In this document: positions 50,117-63,834 of the stretch, piece after piece
How positions within the stretch are numbered: the first letter of the stretch is position 1
How the letters are laid out: each line of letters opens with the position of its first letter
From: Anarhynchus alexandrinus
Lineage: Eukaryota; Chordata; Aves; Charadriiformes; Charadriidae
Direction of reading: 5' to 3'
Assembly (NCBI GenBank): GCA_008711295.1
Contig: VUYV01000090.1
Location: forward strand, 737,331-801,330
Length of the DNA stretch: 64,000 nt
Made by a program: the position numbers and the translations under genes
Notes under the pieces: model-generated
What the model saw: the letters and a program-made list of their open reading frames with translations, nothing else
Told to the model about the DNA's origin: nothing
The model's database searches: none

Positions 50117-50899
50117 CTATTATTATTAAAAAAAAAAAAAGTAGTTTTAATTGTGTTTGTCATCAATGACTGTAGAGGAAATATCAGCATCCCCTGACGC
50201 CTTTCTCATGTTTCCTCTAAAGGAAATTCACTAGTTTGCAACTGTGCATTTATAAGTCACATAAAGGCTGGCTTACTCTATGTGTCCAAAATAGCATGAC
50301 TTCTACTAAATAAAAGTTAGACTCCATTCTTTTCCCTGCTCAATTTTCAGCCTGGAAAGTACAATTACAGTAGACAGGATTATTTAAAATCTGTCTATTT
50401 ATATAGACAGATATTTAAAACTCAATAATCCACTAGATTGCAAATTATTTTGCATTTCTAGATGCTTAAGGACATTTCAATTAACCCATTTTATGGATGG
50501 AAAACATAAAGAGTAAAGCAATTATTGTCTAGGGGATAAAAACAGGAGTAATAATGCATACAGTACTAGTAAAGTGGGGAAAAACAATTAATTAATGTTA
50601 CGTCACCAGGACAGCAATACCTCAATGTCAGAAATACAGGTCCAGATGTTTCAATGCTAGCTTCTGCTCTATACACAAACACTGTCCCAGCCTGCAGATT
50701 TCACTAGCTGAGATAAGCAACAACAAATGGATACAGACAGATGGGGAACTGAAAGAACCGATATGATGTCCTGATAGATGGCAGCCTCAACAGCCCTAGC
50801 ATGGCAAGAATTTGTATATATTTTTAGGCAGTAGGGAAAACTACAGTTTCAAAGAGTCGTTACGAAGAAAGATAAGGAAATAGTTTTGCTAATGTTTAT

Positions 50900-52250
50900 G
50901 TGAGGGGCAGAGATGGAGAAAAATACACGTGCTTGCTTCAACGCTAAAGCATCAGGAGGTTGCCATTACTGACTGCAGCAGGATTAAAGCTGGAAATCTA
51001 GTGAGTGATAAGTGATAGACTGGATGGTGATATGTTAAGAACAACTCTGAAAGCAAAAGTAAAGTATTGCGTTTGAAGTCACAGGAAAAACACAACCAGT
51101 AAAAGGATACACACAGAAGATGGCAAGGTTGAACGTAAGCCTGTAGAAATGCTCCTTGCAGCAGTCTTCTGAATGGGCAGTTGAGTAACTAGAATGCATG
51201 TATCAAAACCAGGAAAGCTGTTTGCATGATAGTCTTATGGACCCAAGCAGGAGTTTTAGCAGCGTATATTGATAGGAAAGGTTATATCTTAGAGGTGCCA
51301 GGCAGAAGAGTGAGACTTACTCTGAACGTAAGAACTTTGAGACGTGCAAGTTAAAGTGGATGTTCAGATGTCAAAGTATTGGTGAGGATGGATGTTATTT
51401 TCAAGAATGATTAAAACCTGAGCTAGTGGGCAGGACTTTAGGTACAGGCAATTATGATATTCCTTTTAGTTATGTAGTACTCAACTTTATGGCCACATGG
51501 CCACAAAGAGATCTTATAGACATGAGCAAAAATTTAGTACAGACAGAAGGAAATACATCTGGTGTATACAGCTAAATTCATGATTTGCAGCATGATTTTG
51601 CAGGTAGATAAATAAGTAGACACATTTGTACATGCAAAGACGAGAGGCAGAAGAAAAGACAAGAGAATCAGTGATAAAGCCACGTGTAACATTCAGAGGA
51701 AATTAGATGAACAGATAAACTAGCATCCTTCTCTATGGTCCTTAAGAATAGTTTCAAAAGAAAAGGACAGAATCAGAAGAGTCAGAAAAACTGATTTTAA
51801 GAAAACAAACATAGCTTTAATGGTAAACAGCAGATCAAGAAAATAAAGGAACTATGACTTGGAAGAGGTCATTAAACAGCTTAGTAAGAGTTGCTACAGT
51901 AATATTCCTTAAGTGAAAGCTGGATCAAACAGGGTCTGTGGAGAAAAAAGGGAGAGGAATCAAGGCTGCTGTTATAAATCCTTACCTAGTTAAGTTAAAG
52001 GTAAGAGGAAAAAATTGTTCAGGAGGCAGATGGAGCCAAGAGTGATTTGGGTTTTATTCTCAGATGTGAAAGAAAAACAGAAATGAAAGAAACAAAGAAC
52101 AGAGTCTATGAATAAGAGTGGTGCCAAGGAGATCAGACAAAATAATGGCTGGTCAAGAACGTTTGATGAATTTCTGAATAAATAACAGAAGAAAAAGGAA
52201 AGACATTTAGAAGGAGAATGGGGATGGCCATGCCATATTCTGTTTCAGTT
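50900..52250 (-). mobile_element. Old L2-like LINE fragment
   Basis: On the minus strand the stretch about 51960-51835 reads SSFHLRNITVATLTKLFNDL after an in-frame stop. This follows the L2 pattern SGFRP.HSTETAL.KV.NDL. Surrounding sequence has the AG-rich look of antisense L2. The outer limits are approximate, and much of the interval is only weakly similar. Confidence 0.45.
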
Positions 52251-52717
52251 TGTTTCCTTTTTGAAAAAAAGGATTACAGAATTCCAAAAATGGTTATCTA
52301 TGTTTATATAGAAGGTTTAGAGGAGTTCAAAGGGACAAGGTACTACTCTGCACTATCAAATGCACACACACACTTTTCTATGGTAAAATAGCTGCTTAAA
52401 AATACAGAAACAGAATTTGGCTAACCAACTATGTGCAGGTTAAGCTGATATAGCAAGGCTCACTTTTAAAACTATGTATCTGTTTAATGCCAGCCCTTAA
52501 ATTACTCACATAGAGATTCTGTGTGCAAACACCCTCTAACAATATCCTCAAGCAGACTGAGTGTCATAGGCTGAGATAAAATGAAGTTGTAATGATAAGT
52601 AAGGAAATGTTTTATAAAGGCAATCACTCAACTGTTCCACTGTGAGACGATTGACTGGAATTGATCCTAACAATGATCAATTATGTAATCTATATTAAAA
52701 TCATAAATTGTACCTAC

Positions 52718-52766
52718 CTATTCTGAGGTTGTCTTTCAGAAGCACTAAAACTTCGTTTAATGATAC
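52718..52766 (-). CDS. Small internal exon (49 nt), basic segment
   Basis: The acceptor is GTTTCAG after a T-rich stretch and the donor is GTAGGTAC. In the phase required by the exon at 60.4 kb it reads IIKRSFSASERQPQN and leaves in phase 2. RSFSAS resembles a basophilic kinase or 14-3-3 type site, which is inference only. A second frame is also open (SLNEVLVLLKDNLRI), but it does not match the incoming phase. Confidence 0.72.
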
Positions 52767-55700
52767 CTGAAACAAATTCATAAATATTATCTCTGAATTA
52801 AAAAAAAAAGCATACATGTTAATATCTTTTATTTCTCAGACTTGGTGTCAAAATAACTTTTTTAAAGGAGTGTTAAACAAACTCCAAACACCCATTTGAC
52901 TGTGGGGCTGCTGTTTGATGTATCAAAGATTTACTTGCATCATAACTAAATTCTCAGCCCTGCATAGTATTTTAATAAATACTTTCATATTTCACAGAAA
53001 TTAATAACACATGCTGACTAGATGTCCACAGATGTATGTGGATTTGCATTATATTACTACAGTTACTTCTACTACCATAGCCACAACATTGTCTCTAGTC
53101 TATATAAAAAGCTAGAATATTTACCCACTTTGTCTGAGGACCTTTGATGGGTTGTCTGAACCTTGTTCTACCATGGTTTTATTGCTGCCATTCTATTAGC
53201 TAACTATTCAAATTACTATACATGCAATAACTTACTTCTTAAATTATCCTACTGATTTTAAGACCTTGAAGACAGGGGTATGACCAGTTATTGGTCAAAG
53301 ATCAAATAAGCAATAAAACTGAACCCAAACATTCATGTCATTTATTGCATACTGAAAAAAAAAATGTGTGAGGGAGGGGTAATGTTTGATGATATTTATT
53401 ATTTGTGCGCTCGGAAAGCATTGCCTTAAAGCATGTATTTTTCTTGAGGATTTGTCTTAAAACATTCCTATAAAACCATTTCTTTGATGGTAATCTTGAC
53501 ATGAGACCACTCTCTCCTACAAATGGTATCTCATTTTGAATAAGGAATAAGCATATGTTTAAATCAAAAGATATTTCAGCTAACTGAAGGTCTGAGTAGC
53601 AAGATTAGGAAATTCTTCTGCAATTTTCCCGTAGAATTAATGCATTGTAATATAATACCCCACGTCTTTGTCTACATGACATGTTTTTTCAACATTAGTA
53701 ACATCACAAGCATTATCATAGAACAAGAACAGAGGCATCTAATCACTCAAACAGTAGCTAAGAAAAAAAGATTTTACGCCAAACTTACACTAATTTTCCC
53801 ATTGTTGGTCTTGTTACAGCAGATATATTAGTTCTAGAGTAACAGTAGAGGACTTTCAGAGAGCAAACGCATTTCTGAGAGTCTTAAATCTTTTCTTTGT
53901 GTTCAAACATACTTTCTGTCGTGCTATGAAATATAGTGCCTGCATGTTTCCTACTTTTCTAAGATCCTCCGAATTAAAAAAAAAATCCTGAAGGAGGCTT
54001 GCATCTGTCACACAGAATTCACTTCAAACCCAAAAGAAATGATACATCTTTAGGCCAAATCTGTCTCCCTAAAAAGAAGACACACAGACAGACAGAGAGA
54101 GAATGAAAGAAAAAAGAAACAGCATTTTACTCCTTGCTAATGCTTTACTTAGCAAAACAGATATTAAAACTCTGTAGCACTTCGGCCAAAAGAAGGTTTG
54201 ATAAGAGCAGTTGATATACATAATAGCAAATAAACTAGGCCCTTATAGAAGCAAAGATACTTCAATTAACTTTAACATTGAGACAGGAAAATAGATAGGA
54301 AAATACAGTGTCCGCTGTCTAGAAAGTAAAGAAGGCCTTTGGAAATGAAAAAATATGATTGTACCTACCCAAGGAACAGATATTTTACCTACTTAGGATG
54401 CAGACACAACGGTACAAATACAAAATTAGAAGCTCTGACTGAACCTGAATCATGTTGCTTGGGGTAAGGATTTTGAGTTACAACCTCAGACACTCTTATA
54501 ACAAAGACTATAATACATTATGGGAATATATGCGAGAAAATCTGTAACAGTAGCCACTTGGCTAGAAAGCTACGTTTGAACACAGCTGTTTGCTAGAATT
54601 TTAAAAACAGCTGCCCTTTCCAAATATTCATACACAAAATTGGATTTGAAATACTATACCCTTTGGCTGTTTCAAATAAATGGTCTCTCTATCAGTAAAG
54701 GGCTCATATCCAAATTTGCTTGATCGGTTTGATGACTCACCACATTTGACTTGCTAATCTGCCAGTTTATGAGTGTATTTACAAGTGCCTGATATTTCAC
54801 ACCAAAGAGTCTGCCTCACCACTCACTGTACATAGTAGAGCTGCAGTATTTTCTGATTCATATGCTAAAGTTAGGAGAATACTTACTAATGCTTAAAAAA
54901 ATAACCCAACCAGAAATCATGATGCAGAACACTACTAAGCAATAGCCAACACCCTTCAGTCCCATTTTTATTGCTTATTATTATGTTAGAGACCCACCGA
55001 GCAGCTACAACTGAGAGAGGAGTCTCTTTATATTAGACGCTATGAAAACCCATTGGAATAATTTATTCAATAACTAAGCATGAGGACACTCAGACATCTG
55101 AAATTCATTGTAACAAACACATTCATGTGTGTATACACACACTTATTGAACGCTAATGACTTTTGTTATAATCCCTCGTCTTTTGTGTAAGACTTATGCT
55201 AATCATGCAAAGCCAGACAGGGAGTGAGAAACAACATAGATGTGTAGGAAAGTTAACTAACATAAGTCATGGAGCACACAGTGCATCTTGATGTTCAGCC
55301 CAGGGTGTTACCTGGACCATATTTCCTTTTACCATGGTTATTCCTTTGACATGGATGGGAAGAGCAAGGCAACGTATATTTTGTTAAAATGCCTCGCAAG
55401 AGGGAATTTCTCAGTTCAAGATGATCTCGGAAAATGAAATATAAATGTCTCTCTTTCTTGTTTTGTGCCCACTCTTGTTGGAATATGAAAGACACACAAA
55501 AGCCAAAGCTTTTGAACCTCCTCAGCCTCCCTGTTCTGAATAGATCTATGAAGATTCCTTGAGGACATTAAAAAATTAAAATTATATATATCTCAAATGA
55601 GGCATCAAGAATTTTTCTGACTGCTACTTTGGTCTTTAGTAGCTGATGTAATTAAAGCAACTTCAAAGGCTTTAACTTCATAACATGCATTGACATCAGT

Positions 55701-58700
55701 GCAAATCATACAAATACATTCTAATATGCAGTTTAGTGTTTTTCTCTTGCAGGCACCTAACCATGTCATTTCAAAAAAACAGCTTATAACACGATACGAG
55801 ATCAGAAAAACCTGAGAAGATAGTAATTTTGGCTTTGGCTTTCACTTTTACTTCACTGGTACCTCAAAAACACCTCTGAAAACCCTTTCAAGCTTGATCA
55901 GACTGATACAAAAATTGAGTCAAGATTTCGTATTAGTAGAAAACTTCAATAAATCTCCATGAATTAAATTGAAGCAATGAACGTGGTTGGTTTCGGGTTT
56001 TTTTTGAATGACAGCTTAATGATCTTTTCAGGAAAAAGGTCAAATTAACTTTATTTATACAAAATACTCTTAGTAAGCTGTCTTTAAATCACTGTACACT
56101 GGAACGGGCAGTCCCAACCACGCTAATTAAGCTGTTTTGCAGAGCAAACAGAATTAAGGTTTTTTGCTCACTAGCAGTGTACACATACAGCAACAAAAGT
56201 TGCCATGAACATACTTTAAGCTTAAGTCAAGCTTCATACAGAAAAACCAGGTCTTGGCAGATATTATTCTAGCTGATGTCTTCAGTAAAGTCCCATTAGC
56301 TTGAGGTCTTAATAGAAATCTGAATCTTAGACAAAGTCAAATTGGGAAAAACAAGCCTACAAAACACTAACATCTCCAAAATCGTTTAGAGACAGCTCAT
56401 TGTGCAAATTATAGGGGGTTTGATGCAATAGTAATTTTCAGCAAATTTCCTAAGCTTTCACCTCACACTCTAAAGAACCATATTATAGCAGATGTGAGAT
56501 GATCTTACCCCTAAGACTTACTAAAATATCTGTCTTATGTAAAGAAAAATATCTTCTAAAATCGTCACATCCAAAGAATACAAGTGGTATGAATTAAACA
56601 AACAAAAAAAAAGCTCTAGCTCTGTGATGACAGAATTTGCAAGATATAAGGTAGCTGCCTGCAATTAAGCCCAAATTTTGAATGAAACTACTAGCTCTAG
56701 ACAACAAATGACATTACAGAATGGGTATTTATTTCCTACTGGTTTTGCTGTTATCCTCAAAAATAGTTAAACTTGGAGCTCAGTGATAACCTAACCTCAG
56801 AGCCCAATCATTTGCTACATACAACATGCAGAGTTCCTATTTAGAGAGTATCCTAGTTCTAGAAATCCCCAGTTATTCAACTGGATAATTCTGACTGCTT
56901 TGAGCATTACCTGCACAAGACTCAAGTCTTGGCACTGTGTAAACAAGTTGTTTTTCTAAAAGCTCAAAGAAAGATATAGGAGACCTTACTGGAGTTACAT
57001 CACCAGAATATTCTTCTGGCAAATCTGTGGTCTCTTCATTACATGGTAACTCTGAATATTATTGCATTGCAGAAACTTTGGCAAGGAAAGGAGTCCTGCA
57101 TCTCAACATCTCTGCTTATCAATCACAAGTTAGGTAAGTTCAGAGATTCCTCCAAATAGTGGAAATATATTTCAAATTATGAGATAACAGAAAAAACCCT
57201 AAGCAAGATACAACACAACAACAGGCCTGTGCATTGAGACTTTATAGCCTCATGAAAAGCTAGTAGCGGAGCAATTCTGAAAGGGATCTATATTGTATGC
57301 TCACTTTTTATGGTGAGGAAGGACAGAGGACAAGTACATAAAACCCTAGGGACTAGGGTTTTCTTATAGCGTATTTCACACAGCACTAGTCTTTCAATGT
57401 GTTTAGGACATTGTCCTGATTGCAGTGTAAATGAACGTAATTCAAGGAAACAAAAAATATTTTCCAAAAGCATTCCCAGACACAGAGTAAAATTTTAAAC
57501 TCTCTCTCACCCAGCTGACATAGTAGATCTACTGGACTATTATGCATTAAGAGACACCACATATTTTCCCGCTATTTGATTTTACCAGCAGACATGCAGG
57601 TACTGCTACACTGTAAATCAAAACCAAGAAAAAAAAACTTAAATAGGACTAAGCTAAGGTAAAGTTGGTAACATTCTTAATTTTCAAATAAGAAAAAAAT
57701 GCAACTAATAAGCTGTTATCATCCCATCACTCTTCCTTGGTTTTTGACTCAATATGTCCCTGCCCTCTGTCAATCTTTGTCATTTCAAATTCTAAGGACT
57801 TCAGGGATAAAAACCACATCTCTCACTACTGCCTCTATGCTTCCAAAATGTGCAGAATCTTGCTGCTGTAGGATTAATCATTTCAAGTACCATGAACAAC
57901 TATTCCAGAACTTATATAGCCTGCATTTCGCAATCTTAGGAGTTGTTAACGGAGCTGGTCTTGTAGACCTACATTGTCTAGACTAAGAACAATAATCCTT
58001 TTCTTAAAGCATAATTGAAGAGCACAAGGTATATAAAATTATTAAAATACTGTGAATATTAGTGGACTATAAAAAAAGCTAACCACTGTTACACTGTCAC
58101 TCACGCGCGTAACAGTTTCTGAGCCACTGAACAACTTAGCATATCACAACTTTTTACAAAATACCATCCCAGTTTTAAATTAGAGCGATATTTTTCTACA
58201 TTTGCAGATCATATTTTCTCTGAAAGTGATGTGATGGCAGCATGATTAGACAAACAATTTCAAAACCCTGGATCAATACACCCGTAACTAAAACTCATAT
58301 TTTCATGTTGGCACTTTCCTAGTTAGCCAGAGGAAAGTTGGTCAGATTTTCCCCTGTAATGTTGCCATGCTTGACAAAACCATGGCTCATAATTCAAATG
58401 CTGTTAGCCACTTATTAGCAATGAATGGAGCATAACCCAAGCAATACTCAAGTATCCTGAATTTATAATAACTTTTTAAAAAGCTATCTTCTCTTTTTCC
58501 CAGAAAAGAAGAAAAATTTGCCAGCATTAATTACAACTGATCTACAACACTAACTTCAGCATTCAGTAGAAACTTCAGGTAATCTAAGGATGTACGACTT
58601 CAGAATTATTTTTCTGAAAAACCAATCCTGAAGTATCTATACAACAATTAAACTCTACGCTTGGAGGAAAATGGACAATAACTTCTAGAAATGCTGATTA

Positions 58701-60327
58701 AAGTTACTGGAATTAATAGGAACTGACTGGATCTTTCCACTTAAAGTATTTCATTTAATCAATGAAAACCTGGCACAAAAATATTTAAATATTAGAAAAA
58801 GTTGATGTTTCATTAATGTCCAAATCTTAACACAGAAAAACTAATAACAAGGAAATCATTACCAGTAACGCTTTGGGTGTGGCCAGTTACAAACTCCACA
58901 AAGATTTCAAATGTCTGTGTACAATGCTGAACTAGCCCACAAAGAAATACATTTCTGGGAGATGCACAATGTGTTATTCTTCAGTATAAACAGCAAAATA
59001 GAACATTGCCTCTGCAGGCTGCTTTTCCTCAAGGGGTTCCTCTATGCAGCCCCCTCCCCCAGTCACACTAGGCTTCCCTGTACCCTGTGACCTGCTCTTG
59101 TTACTCTCTTAGCACAAGAAAGTAAAAAAGAAAGTGTCTTTTTTTTTTTTAAGAAAAGTTTTATAAAAAACTCAGGGTTGCTTAGCCACAGCTCCTCCAG
59201 CCTGTAGAATGCCAGGCTATCCAGTTACAATTAGCAAATCATATTAATGGATTTTAAGTAGAATTATCAAAATATTTATTTACTCTGCACTAAGGGCTAG
59301 ACATTTCAATTAAAAGCAGTCATATTTCTTCAGTACCTAGGCCAAAATCTGAAGGAAATCTAGCTAGCAAATAGGACTACAAACAGATAACGTAACGTTA
59401 GTTTTTGAAGCCTGGGACCTTGCAATAACATTTGTTAATCTTACTTCAGACAACCACATTCCCTTCCCCTCTTTAAAAGTACAAGTTTAATCACCCCCAG
59501 ATTTTCTGTCAGAAATTCATGGGATGAATGTAAATCTCAAATTTTGTTCAGCTCTAATATCAACCTTTTGTTTCTAGTATAAAATGCTGTTTGATTTTCT
59601 CTAATCAGAATCCCATCCCATTTAACAGGTAGACCACGGTAGCTCATAATTTAGCAGGTAGCTCACAGTGATTACAGACGTTTCACATCTCTTTTCTTTT
59701 TTTCCATTTTCATATTTAGAGTATAACCGAAAAAACTATTACTTAAGATAACACCCAGCACAGCTGGTGCTTCCCTATCTGATTACCATAAATAACTATA
59801 GGCAGAATTAATGCTGTGTTTTGTCACATAACCTCTCCCTAATTCAAATCTAATCATGAAGCATTCCTTCAATTCCATTTAGTCAAGTCATCTAGACAGC
59901 TAAAGCTTGCCTCTTTCAACTTTCTTTTTTACACCCTCTAACAGAGCAGTCCATTTATTCATTTGCATAGCATTATTGTTACTGAGACAACAGTTTTTAA
60001 ACTGTCTTCCTTCCGTTTCTTATCAACACTAGTTATCTCATGCTTCAAATCTAAAAACACCTTCTTTGTCAAGATGCCCCAAAATATTCCAGTTTTCACA
60101 GCCGTTACCGCAAAACATAGGGACAAGCTACACAAAGACTATGTGATACAAAATGTATTATGCTGGAAATGGCTGCCACAGAGGTACAGTTATCCTATTT
60201 TTCTTTTCCTTAGCACCCACAATAGATAGTGAACTTGCAACAAATCACGAAATACCCTAATATTTTGGAATAAACAACTATTTTGCTGTTAGAAAGTAGC
60301 GTACACTTCATTCTTAAGGGTTCTTAC
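52767..60327. other. Large intron, nothing recognised
   Basis: About 7.5 kb of AT-rich sequence between phase-matched exons. No element or exon supported. Confidence 0.5.
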
Positions 60328-60414
60328 CCATAGCAGACTCTTTCAAATGACTTGAATTGGAGCTGCTCGAGTTGTCCAACATGTCCAGCTCATCATCCAA
60401 TTCAGAGAACATAT
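60328..60414 (-). CDS. Internal exon, acidic and poly-serine segment
   Basis: This 87-nt exon lies only 88 bases from the previous one. It has a TTTTATGCACAG acceptor and a consensus GTAAGA donor. It is phase 1 at both ends. The encoded piece, MFSELDDELDMLDNSSSSNS plus SHLKESAM, has alternating acidic and hydrophobic residues followed by a serine run. That resembles a short amphipathic interaction motif in a disordered region. The phase match and the small intron make this pair of exons among the safest in the window. Confidence 0.8.
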
Positions 60415-60502
60415 CTGTGCATAAAAATGAGAGCAGAGAAGCTTTTAACCCACCTCTGACCAGAATAATAGTATTCCTGATGCTTCTTTTGCTAATGGTT
60501 AC

Positions 60503-60657
60503 CTTTCTCAGAGTTCTCTGAAGTGCTGTGGTCCTCTACCAGGATTTCTTCATACGTTCTTTCCTCATCTTTTCCACATGCAGATTGACAGCTCTCAGCT
60601 GGGAGGTCAATATTTTCTGAAAATTCACTTCTGCAACTGGCTGCTCCACTGCTGCTG
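60503..60657 (-). CDS. Internal exon, acidic Ser/Glu-rich segment (first exon seen of unnamed gene)
   Basis: The minus-strand acceptor follows a pyrimidine tract (GTCTTCTTTAG) and the donor is GTAACC. The 155-nt exon enters with one base completing a codon and leaves in phase 1. Only one frame is open, giving 51 codons. The product starts SSSGAASCRSEFSENIDLPA and ends in an acidic stretch (EERTYEEILVEDHSTSENSE). It looks intrinsically disordered and phosphorylatable. The preceding exon must end in phase 2 and was not identified. The acceptor has a NAGNAG-like CAGCAGCAG, so the first codon or two may vary. Confidence 0.75.
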
Positions 60658-63600
60658 CTAAGAAGACTCAACTTCTCATAATTTTTCTGACGACAAAGAA
60701 CAAACAGTAAGTGTTACATATTTTCCTTGTCCAGCACACATTAGAAAAACTGCAAATGAAAGTGTCACTTGTGTATACACGTAAAAAATACACTTTTTGT
60801 TCCCACTTAGCTGTTTGAACAGGATTACATGGTACCCTGTTCAATCACTGATTCTAAATTTAGAGCAAAACTTTCAAACTCTTAATCTAAACAAATTATT
60901 TTTAGCCTTTACATAAAAGGCATCTTTGTTTTTGATGAAGGTCTCCTCATAACAAGCACTGAAAGTGAAAAAAATTAAATAAATGCCAGACCAGAAAGAA
61001 ATACTGAACAATATAAAAAATTGAAGACTGGACAAAGTAGGTTCCCAGATACAAGCAATGGGAGATTTACTCTCTTCCAGCTTAGATAATAAACAGCAGA
61101 CCTGTTCTGGACAATGCAAAACCTGTACAACAGTCAAGATGGTAGTAAAATATGAAGTGGACTTGATATGATGTGATGCCAGAGAGACTCCCCAAGGCTG
61201 AACTGACCAAATGCTGACTGGCATTATCAAAGCAGGGCAAAGAAAATCAAAACATGGGATATAAATTATTTGCCTGTAACATTTAAGTGCTGAATCTTGT
61301 CTGTAGCATGAGGTTCTTTAATGAGTATAAAATTCTGCCTCTGCTGCTGTGAGTGTTTATAGCTTTTCTGGAAAGAACAGAGATCCCTGATCCCTGTTAT
61401 TGCGTCTATTTTAATGCAATATATTTTGAAGGCAGACTGTTTTATGATCTCGTTGTATATTGTTCTAAGTCTTCTCATATTATTTCTGTTGTGCATAAAT
61501 AAATTCATGCGTCTTTTTACTCTATCTTGTCAGAGCAAAGTGTGATAAAGGAGAACAGGAGACAAATTATATAAATATATCAGATTAAACAAGTGGGTAT
61601 CTTTAATATTAAAGTCGTTTCAGGAGAGAATACATTCCTAAATACATTCCTATCAAGTGTGTCAAAGACAATTTGGCCTGTATCTAAAACAATGTTCTTC
61701 CAAAGTTTTTCCCATGAAGTATTTTGACCTTATTGGCACACAGCAGAATGGGTGCACTAGAAACCCTTCCTCCTTCAGAAAACTAACTGCACCCCTGAGC
61801 AGTGACTATACCACTGCCTGCGTAATGGTCTGCTTCAATTAATTCCCCATCTTTTGTTCTATTCCCAAAACTATAACTTAACTTGTAAAAGATGCCTTGT
61901 CAAGCTTTTCTCTTTAAATTCAAGTAGGAAAAGATCATTTTATACCTAAGTACTGGACTGAGCTTATGTCCAAGATGCCACAATAGCAGTGACTTCAGTG
62001 TAGCACAGTATGGCAACCACTAATGATGACTCTCAAGCTGACTTAAAGAGAGCAGTCTAGTCATGGCATATGAACACGCTTATTGTGCCCTAAACAGTCA
62101 GTGCACAATTACTGAAGAGAACCAATTCACCTGTTCTATATCAAAGAAAACAAAGTAAAGAGAGAGAAGGGTCAAACTGCGTGGACATTTCAAACTTAAA
62201 ACTCCTTTCAACATTGCCAATACTGAACTTCGCACTCAAATGACTAATTTTTAACAACTAATTTTTAACTTATAAATCAGGTGGACCTAAGGGGGAAAAA
62301 AACCCACAAAAGATCAAAAAGACTGCTGTTACCAATTGGTGTCAGATCTAACTGCCACATCAAGAAAGAAAACCTGTTTGAAATGCATGAACTGAATTCT
62401 GTAGACCTCATGATGAAAATAATCATCAGACCTGCTATGGAAACTGTTCAGACATCAGTGACATGTATCCTAAGGCCTTAAAGCAGTTATATAAACTGTA
62501 AAGCTATAACCTGTCCATACATAAAATCTGGTCTATTTACATAATATCTGAACATAGAGAAATATAGTATTTCATTACTAATCTGAGAGTAATATATAAA
62601 TTTACTGTGATGTATTTTGCCCTACTTAGACAATAGATAATCATTTTCGAAAGTGAGTTTATATACTGTTGTTTCTCTTTTGAGTAGGATGTCTGACCGA
62701 TTTAGAAGGACAGAAGTACACTGACTGGAGGAGGCTGGGATGCAAGTTCAATGCCACTTTTGCTTAGCATTGGAGTGGGACCGTAAGGACCTACATAAGG
62801 ATATAAGGATATAAAGAACAGAGTTCTGTGAGAAGAGCATGGAGAAAGTATTCTCCAACACCCTGAGACAACCATTTCCACATCCTCAGAGAGACTTCTT
62901 TCGGATAGGCAGAAAAACACTTATCCTTTGAAGAAATCTGTGATACAGTGGGATATTCAACACATCACAAACACTGAAACATGAGTTAGGTTGATATATA
63001 TCAATTTGAACTGTGCTCATACCTACACCTGATTCTAGAGTCCAGTATTATACAAATCTTTCAGGATGCTTCATCAGTTGATCCATTTTTTTTTTCACAT
63101 TTTCATAATAAACTAGTGCCTCAGTTTCCCCATGGGGCAGATTGTTTGCCACCGTTGTTGAAACAAACTCTGCCTTCTAGTATAAACAAACACAGTTCAA
63201 AAGAAAATCTAAGGGGAAAAGAGTCCCTCTGCAAAAAATATTCAAATTATGAACCAATAATTTTTATTTTCCAGGATTCATCTTTCTTTATGACTGAGCA
63301 AAAGCACGTCTGGAAACACTTGAAGTTTGTGTCCCAGCCATGAAGAAAAACCTCTGTCTGCAAGCTGAGATTCTTCATCCATATCCTGTACACTTGCGCT
63401 GTCTCTTCACTGGTCACCATTACTACTGTAAAATCAGATATACTTTCTTTTCGGAGAAATTAAACCTAAACTGATCTTTTCAGCTACCAACAGGAATCTA
63501 ATATTTTATAAATTGAAATTAACACTGTCAAAAAAAGTAGGCGTAACTAAAATAAAGATATTGATCTATTGTTTAGCTCTTTTTTGCCAAATTGCTGTCC

Positions 63601-63830
63601 AGAAGAATTAACTTTTCTGTCTTCAAGAAATATAGAGCTCTCTAGTGGCATTTGCAAACAGTGTTTAATTAATCTTCTTTATTAGGGACAAGTAATTACA
63701 GCATTATACTAGTCAATTGAAAGAACTACTTCCACTATTAAACTATTTGTAAAAAACTAGAAGATAGTAATAAAATGAGTAACAGCTAATATTACATAGT
63801 CAGGAAAAAAACATACTAAATGAACGTGTT
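60658..63830. other. Upstream intron or flank, no confirmed exon
   Basis: The next upstream exon must end in phase 2. Acceptor-bounded open segments near 61.1, 62.8 and 63.4 kb did not meet this. A short SINE-like GTGCCTCAGTTTCCCCA lies at 63117-63133. Confidence 0.45.
63117..63140 (+). mobile_element. Fragment of a tRNA-derived SINE core
   Basis: GTGCCTCAGTTTCCCCA followed by TGGGGCAG matches the conserved block of amniote SINEs. Too short to classify. Confidence 0.35.
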
Positions 63831-63834
63831 TCTG

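Larger units (their letters stand above)
16140..60657 (-). other. Span of an unnamed multi-exon protein-coding gene (minus strand)
   Basis: This interval holds a series of short open segments on the minus strand. Each is bounded by a plausible AG acceptor and GT donor, and neighbouring segments agree in codon phase. From 60657 to 35484 the phases fit at every junction (1,1,2,1,0,0,1,1,0), with one uncertain boundary at 39.07 kb. The chain then continues through weaker exons to a stop at 16231, with an AATAAA at 16172-16167. The listed exons sum to about 1.5-1.7 kb of coding sequence. The visible product begins acidic and serine-rich, then becomes basic with helical-looking stretches, then globular. 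No signal peptide, catalytic motif or domain family was recognised. The upstream start exon was not found. The strand and the core exons are well supported; the identity is unknown. Confidence 0.75.

Noticed and set aside
60874..61230. 118-codon minus ORF and an acceptor-bounded segment reading VLHCPEQVCCLLSKLEE
   Set aside because: Ends in the wrong phase for the exon at 60657; could be an unrelated exon but not supported.
62702..62790. Segment after a strong pyrimidine-rich acceptor reading PYGPTPMLSKSGIELASQPP
   Set aside because: Looks exon-like, but no donor gives the phase 2 end needed and the frame stops soon after.
63245..63460. Open minus segment with an ATG in good context (MVTSEETAQVYRIW)
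   Set aside because: Two frames are open, the donor is unclear, and it cannot be tied to the next exon.
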